64,000 bases of DNA. Origin: Terfezia claveryi (lineage: Eukaryota > Ascomycota > Pezizomycetes > Pezizales > Pezizaceae). The stretch spans positions 1 through 64,000 of the forward strand of contig WHUX01000082.1 in the NCBI GenBank assembly GCA_015179025.1. Direction: 5' to 3'. The position numbers were made by a program, and so were the translations under genes. The notes beneath the pieces are model-generated. The model ran no database searches and was not told the origin of the DNA. It saw only the letters and a program-made list of their open reading frames with translations. Positions within the stretch are counted from its first letter, which is position 1, and every line of letters starts with the position of its first letter. Shown here piece after piece: positions 22,284 through 33,439 of the stretch.

Positions 22284-23110
22284 TATAGAGGCACTTCTCT
22301 CCTAACGGAGGAACATGCAATTGGTGACCTGTTGGTGAGAGCCACTATAGACAACGAAAATAAGGAGAGTAATAGTAGAAGGTGATTTCGTTCAATTCAT
22401 GTATACTATCCTTAACGCATGGCCTAAACACGCACGGAGAACAATACATGATCTCTGCTAATAAACTACTAACTGCTGCGCTGCTGTACACGTATCTATG
22501 TCTGTATGACTATCTCTATCACCGCAATTTTCTACCTCTTTTATCTTCAAAAACTCTCACATGTAAACTAATCTGCTCCTTACTTAGGCCCTTATCACAC
22601 GCGTTACCCTGTTCCTTGTGCTATTTAATCGATCATTCTTGTGACATCCATTACTGATATCCAACATAGTTCCGACACTTCAATAGTTTTAACTTCAGTC
22701 GACAAGAACTAATTCTTTACCTTTCGATAAAAATAGCAACTCTTATCATCAATCCAAGAGTCATACCAAAAACTATTCGACTCTTATAATTACTTAAAAC
22801 TTTTTGCTTGCAGGGTAATCTCAATCGATTTTCGCTTTTGCCAATGACTTCATTTGCGTTGTTTAAGGTCTTCAGGAGTCTAACAATATAGCCTGATATA
22901 TCCCCTAAATCAATTCTCCGCTGAACTAAATCAAAGGTAATCGAGTCGCGTGGTAATCTGAAAGTCATACCAAATCCTGTTCGACTCTCAAAATGTCAAA
23001 ATAAATCAAAAATAAATAAATCTCAATAAAAAAATAACCCAAAGAAAAAATAACTAAATAAAAGATAAATAAAAACCAAAAAAAACCCAAAAAATAACCA
23101 TTCCCTTCAT
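22284..23110 (-). repeat. Gypsy-1 LTR (5' LTR in element sense)
   Basis: 827 bp, begins TATAGAGGCAC and ends CCCTTCAT in plus orientation. It pairs with 10760-11592. In this copy both hairpin motifs have lost a base pair by G/A or C/T changes (AAGAGTC...GACTCTT; AAAGTC). Confidence 0.9.
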
Positions 23111-23312
23111 ACCGGTAACTGGTAGTTTGTCATTTGTAGCACCGGAGGCATCAGACGCCATAAAGGCAAACTAGATTCCTTTCTGATGATCCTTTCCTAT
23201 GATCTCTGCAAATCAATAGCTCACTACAAAAACCTCCGTACTTTCCCTTATCAATGGAGACAGAGACTTATTGAGATGGATATTATCAGTATTGAATTCT
23301 AAAGCAGCAACC

Positions 23313-23560
23313 CATCAGGAAAGAAATTAGTTTGTCTCTAGTGTCTCTAGAGACAGTAATGCCACTGGAGACAAGATGTGTCTCTACAATTAGCAGAATG
23401 TCTCCTGGTATCTCCTAGAGACACTGGAAGATACCAGGAGACACATAGGAGACACTTAGGAGACACTTAGGAGATATAAAAGATACAAATGACATAAGAG
23501 ACAACCCTGTCTCCTGGAGACATCACCTGGCATCCCGATACCACTTTTTTCTTGCTGATG
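23313..23560. mobile_element. 248-bp member of the CATCAG short-TIR family
   Basis: Starts CATCAGGAAAGAAATTAGTT and ends ACTTTTTTCTTGCTGATG, the same right end as the 2.85-kb element at 12983-15827, with a similar left end. CC is on both sides (23311-23312, 23561-23562), again a 2-bp duplication that is not TA. The interior is packed with GTCTC/GAGAC words in both orientations (GTCTCTAGAGAC, GGAGACAC), a different subterminal word from its large relative. No coding capacity. Confidence 0.8.
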
Positions 23561-23579
23561 CCACAATACTCCTCCTACT

Positions 23580-26500
23580 CAACTAGTATCTAAAAAGCAT
23601 ACATTTGAGGAATGGATACAAACTAAGGGCGGAGTACCTTCTACTACTAGAGCAAATATAAGAGAGGTATATATACCTCAAGTAATACAAGAAGTAAGAA
23701 TACAAGAAGGAAGATACTTAGATTGTGGAAATATGGGATATTGAGTAGCTAGATATAGGAGTGGAAAATTTGCTATGGAACCCCCTTCCTATAAGTTAAA
23801 AACTACTGCCAATACAAACCAGGCACTAGTACCTGTCTACAAAAAAGCTCAAACAGATAAAGGACAACTTCGAATTATAGAGCTAGGGTTTGAAGAAGAA
23901 GAATCGGGATAAGAATAAGGGGTACATCATTTACTATCGGACGTACCCCTAGATACTTTCCTTTTTTAACAGTCCGAATTTTCATTGCTAGGGAAGAGGT
24001 TAAAGCAGCGGTAGACTGTAAAGCTAGTGCTCCAGTTGTTGGGAAAAGATTAGTAATTAAGTTGGGAATTTAGAAAAGAGCTAGGGAAGTTAAGGTTAGG
24101 CAGAGAGATAGATTTTGAATTTCTGGAGAAAAATATGTGGTTAATACTAGGTTTAATATGATGGATTCCTCTTTTCATTTTCTAAATAAGTTCAAAATAG
24201 ATATTGAAGTTTTGAATATTAGGAAGTCGGATATTATTTTAGGGTTATCTTAGTTGATAGAAAATAGATTTTTAGTAGATACTTAGGACAGGCGCCTAAG
24301 ACAGGTCTCTACAGGTTTGATTGTTCCTTGCTCTGTTAGATGGATTCCTACTGTTTCTGTTCTTGAAGTTGAAAAGCCACTAGAGGATAGTAAGATTGTA
24401 CTTATCATTGATATAAGTGAACGATACTCTCATTACACATATTGTTTTACCATAGAACAGGGAGCTAGACTCCCTAAATACAAGCCATGGGACCATGATA
24501 TCCTCTTCCAAGACCTAACTATAAAGATACTATTTGGAGCTATCTACAAGACCATATAGAAAGAAGATGAAGCCCTCCAAAAGTACCTTGATAAGAACTT
24601 TCCTACTACTAAAGTCCGATACTCATGCTCCTCCACTGGTACTCCTACCCTATTTATTTAAAAGAAAGATAGATTCTTAAGGCTATGTGTCAATTACCGA
24701 GCCCTTAACCATTTTATAGTACCAAACAAATACCCACTCTCTCTCATCTCCGAGTTACTTGATTGAACTCGTAAAGGTAAATAGTTTATATGATTGGACC
24801 TCAAAAATAGGTATAACCTCATTAGGATCGTACTAGAAGATGAATAAAAGATAGCATTTAGGATAAAGAAGGGACTATTCGAGTATACTATGATGCCATT
24901 TGGGTTGACCAATACTCCTGCTACATTTTAAGAGATGATGGATATGATCTTTAAGGATATAAAAGGATGTATCTGGTACTTGGACAACATACTCATCTAT
25001 AGAGGTAAGACATAGGAAGAACATCAACAAATAGTCAAAAAAGTTCTTCAGTAATGCATTCAATATGGGTTAGCCATTAACTTTACAAAGTCTGAGTTTC
25101 ATGTCTAGAAGACCTTATTCCTCAGTCACATTATCAATGGTCAACATATCCAAATGGATCCCTCTAAGCTCGAAACCATGTCCAAGTAGCATATTCCTAC
25201 CAAAAAGAAAAAGGTTCAAGCATTCTTAGGCTTTGCTAATTACTATTGTCAATTTATTGCCAACTATAGTGCAAAGGCATACCCCTTAATCAACTTGACT
25301 AAAGATATTCCTTTTAGTTAGGGACACAAGCAACAGCAAGCTTTTGATGACCTTCGAGAATGATTCCTCACTGCTTATATTCTCACACAGTTTGACAGAC
25401 AACTCAAAACCATCATAGAGACTAAGGCTAGCAACTAAGCTATCGCTGGTATTCTCTTTCAATATCATATTGTTAATAGAGGAAAGCAGCTTCACCCTAT
25501 TGAATACTATACGAAAAATCTTCCTGCAGCTCAATGCAACTGGCCTATCTATGATAAAGAGTTGTTTGTAATCATGGATTGCTTCTAGAAGTGGCGAGAT
25601 TAGTTAGTTGGTATTCTAGTGAATGTCTATACAGACTACCAAAGGTTATAATATTTCAACACCAAGTAGAAGCTCAACTCCTGTCAAGCTACCTGGTACC
25701 TCCACATATCTGAGTTCATCTACAATATTTAGTACAGACCTGGTTCAAAGATGGGTAAGCCTGATAGCCTGTCTAGATGTTTAGGGGAAGAGAAATCTGG
25801 TATGAATACTAGATTTTTCGAAGATGAACAATTAATAGTACTAGGGAAAGAGGATGAAGAGGAAGCCAAAGATGTTGAAGTAGAAGGAATAGATATGGCC
25901 AGATTGCAAAAGAAGGATGGACTATAGGTGGTACCCCCTGAGTTTAAGTTAGAAGTGTTAAGATAGCATCATGATAGTTAAGTAGCAGGACATTGAGGAA
26001 GACATCATACTCAAGAGCTATTATCAAGGAACTTTATATAGGATAAATGGCAAGAAGATATAGTGAACTATGTGGCAGGATATACTAAGTATCAGAAAGC
26101 AAAGGCAGATAGGCATAGCAGGCAAACGAAATTGGTACCAATGCCAACTAGAGAAAGACCATTTGAAGAAATAGCTATAGACTTTGTTGGTAAGCTACCA
26201 AAGTTAGAAGGTTTCAATACAATACTCGTTATCATAGACCAGTTTACTAAAGTAGAATACTATATACTGGTAAAGACTACATAGACAGCATCTGATATTG
26301 CTGACACCTATATTAATAAGATATGGAGACTCTATAGCCTTCTCCGATACATTACCTCCAACCATGGTCCACAATTCACCTCTAGATTCCTCAAGAAGCT
26401 TAACTAAAAGCTCAACATAACCCTCCGCCTCTCCACTATCTATCACCCTCAGACTAATAGACTTGCTGAATGAGCAGTCCAAATACTTAAGTAGTACCTC

Positions 26501-27508
26501 TACATCTACTATCATGATAGACAAGCTCATTAGAAATGATAGCTACCCTTAGCTAAGTTTACCTATAAAACCACTACCCACTCTACCTATAAGTACTCCC
26601 CTTACCGAAGTTTGTACAGCTTCGACCCTCACACTATTTACCTTTCAGATGACTATGAATTCTCCTCTCCTACTACAGAAAAATGGCTAGACTGAATAAC
26701 AACTGTGTATAACCAAATTCATGATACCCTCAAGTAAATCAACTATAAAAGAAGTGCTATACACCTCGAAAAGGCACACAGGTTTGCTATTGATGACTAG
26801 GTATTGGTTGACTACTGGAACCTACAGATATGAGCTGGAAAAAACTGTTCCCTTACTAGCAAGTAAATAGGGCCCTACAAGGTCATTGAAGCTATCGGTT
26901 CACATGCATACAGGCTCGAAGTTCTACAAGGCATATGATAGTACAATATTGTTCATGTTACCCTCCTAAAGCCATTCAAATAATGAGATGAGCAATAAGA
27001 TATGGATGAAGATGAACCAGATATCTTCGAAGTCAAATCCATTGTAGACTCCCACAAGAATCGAGGAATAGTTAAGTATAGTGTACATTGGAAAGGATAC
27101 ACAGAGTGTGAAGACACTTGGGAGACCTTTAACAAGATGGATAACTGTCCAAAGAAGCTTAGAGAGTATCGAGAGAAGTTCCCTAATAAGCTATGAGATG
27201 CAAGAGATGTCTAAGGGATTGGACTCATATCAAGTTATGTTATAGATACAGACATAGTACCTTTTACCCTCCTACTCGTCACCTTTTCCCTATAGATTTT
27301 TTAGTAAGAGGTTTGGTTTTTAATGGCTATGGCATATATGTGTAGGCACACCAGTCTTGTGGTACCCTTAAATGGGATAGAGGTATCTGCCTGCGCAGTC
27401 AGTACCTAGCCACTAGGGTTACCTGAGTTATTATTAATACTTGTCTTCTCCAGGGTCGGAAGGACTTGTATTCAGCTGAGGACAGCTGCCTTGAAATGGG
27501 GAGTAATG
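23580..27508 (+). pseudogene. Gypsy-2: RIP-mutated chromovirus pol with chromodomain
   Basis: One readable frame series carries gag end to integrase with dozens of stops. Seen in order: a zinc knuckle with Cys and His changed to Tyr (23715-23760); reverse transcriptase (MMPFGLTNTPATF, then YLDNILIY at 24977 where YLDD is expected); RNase H region (HPIEYYTKNLP, NWPIYDKELFVI); integrase zinc domain in which both Cys of CxxC are Tyr (26081, 26090); core (AIDFVGKLPKLEGFNTILVIIDQFTK; GPQFTSRF; IYHPQTNRLAE); GPYKVIEAIGSHAYRLEVL; and a chromodomain (27002-27196). Stops sit mostly at Gln or Trp positions. A purine run (TGGGGAG, 27499) precedes the LTR. The 5' gag and LTR are missing. The element is dead. 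Confidence 0.9.
27002..27196 (+). pseudogene. Chromodomain at the C-terminus of Gypsy-2 integrase
   Basis: Residues 7-55 give FEVKSIVDSHKNRG, KYSVHWKGYTECEDTWE and LREYREKFP: the three strands, the aromatic residues (F, W, W) and the final helix of a chromodomain. In chromoviruses this module directs integration to methylated histone H3 chromatin. This stretch has escaped nonsense changes although the rest of the element is full of them. Confidence 0.9.
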
Positions 27509-27600
27509 TTACAGCTCAGGTAAGAGACCTACCTTCTTTAGGGAATATCTCAATACCTAGTTATGGCTGCTAACTTGAAAAAGGCATACGCATATCCACC
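27509..27600 (+). repeat. Start of Gypsy-2 3' LTR
   Basis: TGTTACAGCTCAGGTAAGAG begins here and matches, for about 75 bp, the solo LTR at 37964-38576 (read on the minus strand), differing mainly by C/T and G/A changes. The rest of the LTR is disturbed: a GC-rich block (27650-27770) and a LINE tail (27838-27935) follow, so I cannot fix its right end; a TGTAAATAACA near 28122-28132 is a candidate. Confidence 0.7.
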
Positions 27601-27837
27601 GGTGAGCCTACATTAACTCACCACCACACTTGTATTTAGCCAATTCCTCTTGAGAGCAGCCCACGCAGGAATTCCTATTCCTGGAGAGGCCAGCCCATGC
27701 AGGAATACCCATTCGTGGGCAGGCTGGCCTGCCGGGGAACCAGCCCAGTCGCGACTGGCCAGAGAACAAATATAAGCGCAAATAAGGAGATTGATTGCTT
27801 TGTATTGATCTCATGTGATTTGATTCGATTATTATCA

Positions 27838-27935
27838 TTATTTTTAAAATACTCCATACCCCATTCGGTCCCAGTTAGGGGACCATGATAAGCCACCCTG
27901 AAACCCGGGAGATTCAGGGAACAAGGGTTAATTGT
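27838..27935 (-). mobile_element. Truncated LINE tail (family T1)
   Basis: Minus-strand sequence TTAACCCTTGTTCCCTGAAT, then CCCGGGTTTCAGGGTGGCTT, GGTCCCCTAACTGGGACC and GGAGTATTTTAAAAA. This is the 3' end of the LINE at 53460-55930, including its hairpin and A-rich end. Confidence 0.75.
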
Positions 27936-28163
27936 TTAGTAAAAAATTTCCATCATAATCAAGCATCCAAGGTATTATTCTCCTTGCCTGTTTTAAAGCT
28001 ATTGCAAGATAAATTAACGGCCTCTCTCCTGTCACGAATTCTGGATAATTATGAGCCTCTCCCGCTGCAAAAATTCGATTTTATATCTCTAGTTACTCTT
28101 ATAAGGCTGCACTAGAAGTGTTGTAAATAACAATTTTATATAAGCATCTTCGCTACTTACTCA

Positions 28164-28617
28164 TGTTAGAATGAATGTACATTCCGTTCATTCCGCCCAT
28201 GCCTTGCTACCTATATCATATGTAGCCGTCAGCGGCTTGCACATCATATGCGTGCTTCCTGCTTAGCTATACGGCTCGCAACGGCTTGCACATCATATTG
28301 CGTACTCACACCTTGCTCGCACTCATATCGTTGTTTCATGCCTAGCTATACGGCTTGCAACGGACATATGCTTCTCCTTCTTCTTCATGCTTTAGATGTA
28401 CGCTCATACATGTATATATATCTCGTTCATGTTCCTACTTGTTTGGGATAACAATAGAAGCAATCACTTCAGTCAATACAATACATGCACTCACTGTGTA
28501 TATGAACATCTTCCTCTCTCCAGTGACCAACTCGCTCTGTTCGTACCTTCCTTCAGTGGACACTTGGATCTCTCCGCTCGCCTGTTGCTATTCATATTCC
28601 TATAGGTTATATCTATA
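28164..28617 (+). repeat. Solo LTR, family TGTTAG, copy 1
   Basis: 454 bp, starts TGTTAGAATGAATG, ends ATCTATA, flanked by ACTCA at 28159-28163 and 28618-28622. Three more copies are in the window, all solo with 5-bp duplications. The interior has short direct repeats around CATATG and GGCTTGCA. Confidence 0.88.
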
Positions 28618-28735
28618 ACTCATGCTGATACTGGTTGCGAACACTTGCTACCTGCTAAAAGGATCTCTGTTATTTCTTATCTTCACGTGTGTGCACACAT
28701 GTTCTTCACATACTTCTTACTGTCTTCGCTTACTA

Positions 28736-29520
28736 CAGTATACTCCCGATATAAGAATATGTGATATAAGAATATACTTGATATAAGAATATACCCCGCC
28801 CCCCCCGCCCCCCCCGCCCCCATACAGATAAGAATATATGTGATAGAAGAATATTTTTTCTTTTCTCGAGGTTGTTTACTAAGGTATTCTTATAGCCAGA
28901 GTACCTGATTGGGTAATGAATAATAGCCTAGCTGGAATAGGAAGGCTTATCGGTAATAAATAGGTACCCCGCACAACCAACCATGCTAGAGGTTGATGAT
29001 CTGAAGATCCTGAGGAGAAGATCTTTGATTGGATTCGAGTTCTGATGCCTCAAAATCTTCCAACATTGGCTATGGTTCAAGCATTTGTTGCTCCGAAAGA
29101 CGAAGAGGTTGTTGACAATGAGGAAGATTTAGAGGAAAGAATTCTTGCAATATATCTAACAGTTCCGGATGAGGATTCAGATGATGATGGAATACTTGTA
29201 CAACCTGCCTCCATTCCACATCACCAAGCCCTAGCAGCTCTTGAGACTCTTACCTTATATGGACTGCAATCAGGCCCCTTCAGTGAGACTGCGGAACAGT
29301 TCTATTATCGCAAACGCCGGCGCATTGAAGCTGCACAACCAGACAAAAGGAAAGGCAAGCAAACAATCATTACTGCCTCCTTTATTCTATCCGGGGCTGA
29401 TCCTGGTCCTCCAGTACGTTAATTCTCTTACTTGATGAACACCTTCAGTAGTTACCCTGATATTTGACAAAAGAATATTGCCCCCCCGCCGGATGATATT
29501 CTTATATCGAGAGTATACTG
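28736..29520 (+). mobile_element. TA-flanked pogo/mariner-type deletion derivative
   Basis: Termini CAGTATACTCCCGATATAAG (left) and CAGTATACTCTCGATATAAG (right, read inward), with TA at 28734-28735 and 29521-29522, the duplication of the Tc1/mariner-pogo group. 785 bp. C-runs occur just inside both ends (28794-28821; 29480-29489). It carries one open frame (29045-29422). Confidence 0.85.
29045..29422 (+). pseudogene. C-terminal remnant of a pogo/JRK-like transposase
   Basis: 126 codons: MPQNLPTLAMVQAFVAPKDEE, an acidic middle, HHQALAALETLTLYGLQ, and a basic stretch RKRRRIEA. The pattern (acidic segment, then ALxALETLxLY) resembles the tail of fungal pogo/JRK-like DDE proteins; no catalytic residues remain. 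It probably survives only because it lies inside a mobile deletion derivative. Confidence 0.5.
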
Positions 29521-29923
29521 TAGTCTACGTACCAATATCTGTTGCTTCAAGTTACTGTTTACGCATCAAGCCTACTGCTTGGATATAAAAGTTCACTGCT
29601 TACGCATTTACATACGCTTGAGGCATAATGTTTGCTCATACTCACGGTATTACTCTTACGTTATTTAGCTTTAGACTGTCTTGCTTTGATCTCTTACCTA
29701 TATATACGAGCTCTCAAGTCACTCCTGTTTCTAGTTCTTTAGACATATATACATATATGCTTCTCAATAAGCTGCTCGCACATCCGTATACTTGCACTCT
29801 CAGCTTTATTGCACTAATGGTCCACCGCTGCCTCCTCCGTTCTTACTTCCGCGATACCCTCGCTCAGTAACCTTTAATAAGAAGGCCTTAAAACTATACG
29901 TCTCTTTCGTCTTCGACACCCGC

Positions 29924-29946
29924 ATCTTAGTTGCGAATTAATACGG
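29924..29946. repeat. Orphan TIR of the pogo-like family
   Basis: CTTAGTTGCGAATTAATACGG followed by TA is nearly identical to the right end of the transposon at 36565-39447. No matching left end was found nearby, so only one end of a copy seems to remain. Confidence 0.7.
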
Positions 29947-29947
29947 T

Positions 29948-30832
29948 ATATAAGCAACCAGACTAAAGTACCAGAGACTCGAGTTATATACGATGTGAAC
30001 GACATATGTGGGTTTCAGGATCTCACGAGACATGCCTGTGCTCATTGTTATGTGAACGTCGGAGATTGTAATGTACTGTAATTATCCAAACCTCTGCAAG
30101 TGCTGCCCATGAATATGGCTGCAAATGTCCAGGCAGTTCCTAGAGGTGCAGACTTCCTCCCCCGGTCCAAAACTACAACTCGGTATGTGCCTAAATCAAA
30201 GCCAGTAACCCAAAGAGTGTTCCAGCACCGTCCCGGTTCAGTGAACCGAGTTTATAATTCACCACCTGATCTTCTGTGGCATCGCTAAAAAATACCTTAC
30301 ATGACTTCTGGATTCAATAGGTTTTACTGTACCGATTGAATAGATCTTGGCACTCAAATTGATATGTTTCTTGTCAGCCATGGCTTATGATCTACATGTC
30401 CCACGCATATGTATAGTGATAGCGCTACTATATAACTCGAGTCCATACGGTATAGTAGACAGTTCCCGGGCAGGACATCCCGCCCAAGAATACTCAATTC
30501 CTAGGTGGGATGTATTGTCCCATTACAAGGCTCTTTCACCCCAATCATCTGCAGATTCTGGGCCACAAACCCTATTCTATTCGCCAAGTTAGAACTGCCT
30601 CAGATCCAGCTTCTAAGTCTTCTCGATTATTAAATTCTTCTGATAAAAATGAAGAGTCAGATCAAGAAGCTTCACCTGCTCTACCAGTCTGTAAATACCA
30701 CCCGAACAGTGAAGAAACAGTGAAGACTGACCGAATCGCTTATCTTTTTTTTCTTTTCGCCTTTCCATCAAGACTGATTGAACCGCAAAGACAAACCGAG
30801 CTCCAAAGACCTACTCTGACATGTTCCAAAAA
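29948..30832. other. Unknown segment with short open frames
   Basis: Open frames at 30100-30288 and 30510-30842 (VRTASDPASKSSRLLNSSDKNEESDQE) show Ser-rich, charged composition and no known motif. The second could be the linker upstream of the fragment at 30833. Confidence 0.35.
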
Positions 30833-31065
30833 ATACTACTAAAGCTCACGAAAATATGGTAAAGCAGTATAAATAAAACATTTTTGCGATTGGAGATATT
30901 GTTAGTGTACATATCCTTCGACAAGATAGACATTTCACTGATGACCAACGACTCTATTGTCTTGTGGTACGAAAACCTCATCCTAACCGCCATGCTTTAT
31001 GAACAGAGTAGGTAGTTGGTCCTTTGTTCTGTGGGCGTACTGAGTCTTTTAGGATGAGGGAACGG
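30833..31065 (+). pseudogene. Fragment resembling C-terminus of a KRBA2-like DDE integrase protein
   Basis: One frame reads NMVKQYK, stop, then FAIGDIVSVHILRQDRHF, DDQRLYCLVVRKPHPNRHAL, stop, TE, stop, VVGPLFCG. The pattern (KQYN...VGDIVxVxIPRxDR...DxRRLxxxV...PHPxRxxLxTxxG) recalls the tail of integrase-type proteins related to animal KRBA2 that occur in fungal transposons. Three stops break it; it ends where a solo LTR is inserted (31076). Assignment is from memory. Confidence 0.4.
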
Positions 31066-31075
31066 GACTGTCTCA

Positions 31076-31456
31076 TGTTAGAATGAATGTAGTTCATTCC
31101 GTTCATTCCGCCCATGCCTTGCTACCTATACCATATGTAGCCGTCAGCGGCTTGCACATCATATGTGTGCTTCCTGCATAGCTATACAGCTTGCAAAGGA
31201 CATGTGCTTCTCCTTCTCATTCTTCTTCATGCTTTAGATGTACGCTCATACATGTATATATATCTCGTTCATGTTTCTACTTGTTCGAGATAATGAAGGC
31301 ATCACTTCACTCAATACAATACATGCACGCACTGTGTATACGAACATCTTCTTCTCTTCATATTCCTCTCTCCAGTGACCAACTTGCTCTGTTCGTACCT
31401 TCCTTCAGTGGACACTTGGATCTCTCCGCTCGCCTGTTGCTATTCCTATTCCTATA
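31076..31456 (+). repeat. Solo LTR, family TGTTAG, copy 2
   Basis: 381 bp, starts TGTTAGAATGAATG, ends TTCCTATA, flanked by TCTCA at 31071-31075 and 31457-31461. About 90% alike to copy 1 by eye, with deletions in the repetitive middle. Confidence 0.88.
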
Positions 31457-31457
31457 T

Positions 31458-31508
31458 CTCATAGCCTAAGGCTCTACAGACGTAGACTGCAAAAAAAAAA
31501 AAAAAAAA
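31458..31508 (+). mobile_element. Retroposed tail, family T2
   Basis: CTCATAGCCTAAGGCTCTAC, AGACGTAGACTGC, then an A-run of about 19. It matches the insertion at 58522-58577. The core AGCCTAAGGCT is a small perfect hairpin, analogous to but different from the T1 hairpin. Confidence 0.7.
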
Positions 31509-31928
31509 TTGCTTTATTAACTACCTATGGCCCATGGCCCATTGGATCGACACTATCCAACTCGTGAGCTACTACGCACTCCAGAATAAAATCATTAGAT
31601 GCATCTAAAATTCGAATTCTAAAAGCATTTAATATTTGTACTTCTGAGTATGCATGGCCTGATATTGCACGGCAATATATTACACTTCGTGAAGCTGCTC
31701 CCCGTACTGCAATCAGTTTATGTCCTGAAGTATGTCTTCCGCATTCTGTATTATTTTTCCACTTAGACTTACAGTTATTACAGAATTCCTACAAGTGCAA
31801 GGGGAAATGAAATGTCAAACCCAATAATGTAGCTGTATTAAATCTGATTTGCATTGTATCCTCGGCACGTGCCAACCAGACTATCCCCGTGCCTTTATCT
31901 ACGTCCGCCCAATTAGGCCGAGCAAGTG

Positions 31929-32030
31929 ATATTCCCTCGAATAAATGATATTCCCTCGAATAAATGATATTCCCTCGAATAAATGATTTTCCCTCGAATA
32001 AATTATATTCCCTCGAATATACGATATTCC
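31929..32030. repeat. 19-bp tandem repeat
   Basis: Five copies of ATTCCCTCGAATAAATGAT; the first three are identical, the last two vary. Confidence 0.9.
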
Positions 32031-32403
32031 AGCAATATGACCGTGATCTCTAGCTCGCCCCTAACATTACTTCGCTTGCGAAAAGGACTGCTGATTCTAG
32101 CTCTACCCCTCCCTACCCCTACATTCTGTCGAACTGTACGAATATGGCTAAAGAACTGTCGCTGGATTATTCATTACTCATATGCGGTCCCGTTAGAGGG
32201 AGAGAAAACTTTTAAAATGCCCTCCGGGTAACACGGACTACAGCAGCCCTTCGCTTAGAGGAACATGTTTAAGATACAACACTACCTATACCACTCTTCT
32301 ACTAGACACACACCTCGCTGTACCGCTTTCACTCCCCGCATTGGAATATTGGCACCATAATAACCCCCCTTAGGTATTATATTGTACCTAGGTCCCCAGA
32401 AAT

Positions 32404-33229
32404 ATGGGTCCTGCAGAATGTACACCGTATATTACTCCACAATTTCCACCAGCTTCCTCCTCGAATCTCTATTCCAATTCCCAATCCCACAGAACCCAGG
32501 TCACACAACAATATTACTCCCTCCAGAACCATTACTTTTGTGTTGAACTTCAATGTGAACGGCACACTAAGGCTTATCAAACGAAAACTGGCCTTCGGAA
32601 GCATTATGAGGCTGTTCTTAAGCACGCTATGGAGTCAACAAGGCAAAAGCATGAACACGCAAGATTGCACGATCTCAATGCTGTCCTAGACCAGCTGGAA
32701 GTGATTTTGAGAGGGACTCAGGTCCCAGGCTCTGGGTTTAATCCCAAAACAATTGCAACAGAGTACTAGAATGTCAAAAGGTGAAAGCCATGAGGAAGAG
32801 CTAGTTGAGGAAAATTGGAATTTTGAGCATGGAAAGAACCTCAATGCAAATGATCAGAAGTACACGAATGCAGGAAACAATACCTCCATGTATACCCGCT
32901 GTATCCCGAAGGCAAAGCGGAGACCGGATAGGAATTTCAATGTTAGTGAAAAAGCTGGCAGCAGTAGGGATGTACCAGAGAAGGTACAAGTGGAAGATAT
33001 TGAAAGTGATGAAGCAGAATTTGAGTTCAAGGAGGCGGCAGATCAGGGGGATGACTTAGATGATTATGAGGAGATGGTCATGATGGAGAATAAAGATAAG
33101 AAGGATTGGGAGGAAGAGGAGGGGGTGCAGGAGGATATAACCTACCAGTCTGAGTTGAAACGGTTTAGAAGGAAGGAAAATGAGACAGGGCAGGTAGCAC
33201 TCACACTGGATCCCCATTTAGGGAATTGA
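32404..33229 (+). pseudogene. Unknown protein with a Cys/His N-terminus and acidic C-terminus
   Basis: Two adjacent open frames. The first (32404-32769) has NHYFCVELQCERH, TKTGLRKHYEAVLKHAME and HDLNAVLDQLEVILRG: a C-x4-C ... H-x6-H arrangement loosely like a zinc finger, then a helix. The second (32753-33229, overlapping, +1 shifted) is charged, with DVPEKVQVEDIESDEAEFEF and EEEEGVQEDITYQSELKRF, and likely nuclear. It could be one gene joined by an intron or a frameshift around 32750-32770. Not recognised. Confidence 0.4.
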
Positions 33230-33439
33230 ACGGTTTGTTTGCCTGTGGCAGTTGGGGTTCCTAATCTTGGGATATCAGCAACGGCAATTTAACACACAGC
33301 AAATATAGGGTTTTGTGTGATGCTCACTAAAATTTCCTATGACAAAAATTAGTTAATATCGATACCTGCCTGACAATATGGAGTGGGTTAATCAGCTAAA
33401 AGGCCTAGTCGGGCCCAATATGGCGGCGATGGCCAACGA

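Larger units (their letters stand above)
10760..23110 (-). mobile_element. Gypsy-1: full-length Ty3/gypsy retrotransposon with extra 3' ORF
   Basis: Two direct LTRs (10760-11592 and 22284-23110) enclose an 11-kb interior, and the 5-bp duplication ACCGG flanks the whole (10755-10759, 23111-23115). Read on the minus strand the order is LTR, primer site, gag, protease, reverse transcriptase, RNase H, integrase with a GPY/F-type end, then an extra ORF, polypurine tract and LTR. The domain order RT-RH-IN is that of Ty3/gypsy. A 2845-bp foreign element sits in the extra ORF, so the element without it is about 9.5 kb. Frameshifts and stops in pol show it is no longer autonomous, but damage is light compared with Gypsy-2. 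Confidence 0.93.

Noticed and set aside
23580..27508. Alternative genetic code with TAG read as an amino acid
   Set aside because: Stops replace both Gln and Trp, TGA and TAA also occur, and missense changes (Cys to Tyr, Asp to Asn) follow the same C-to-T/G-to-A pattern, which fits RIP and not recoding.
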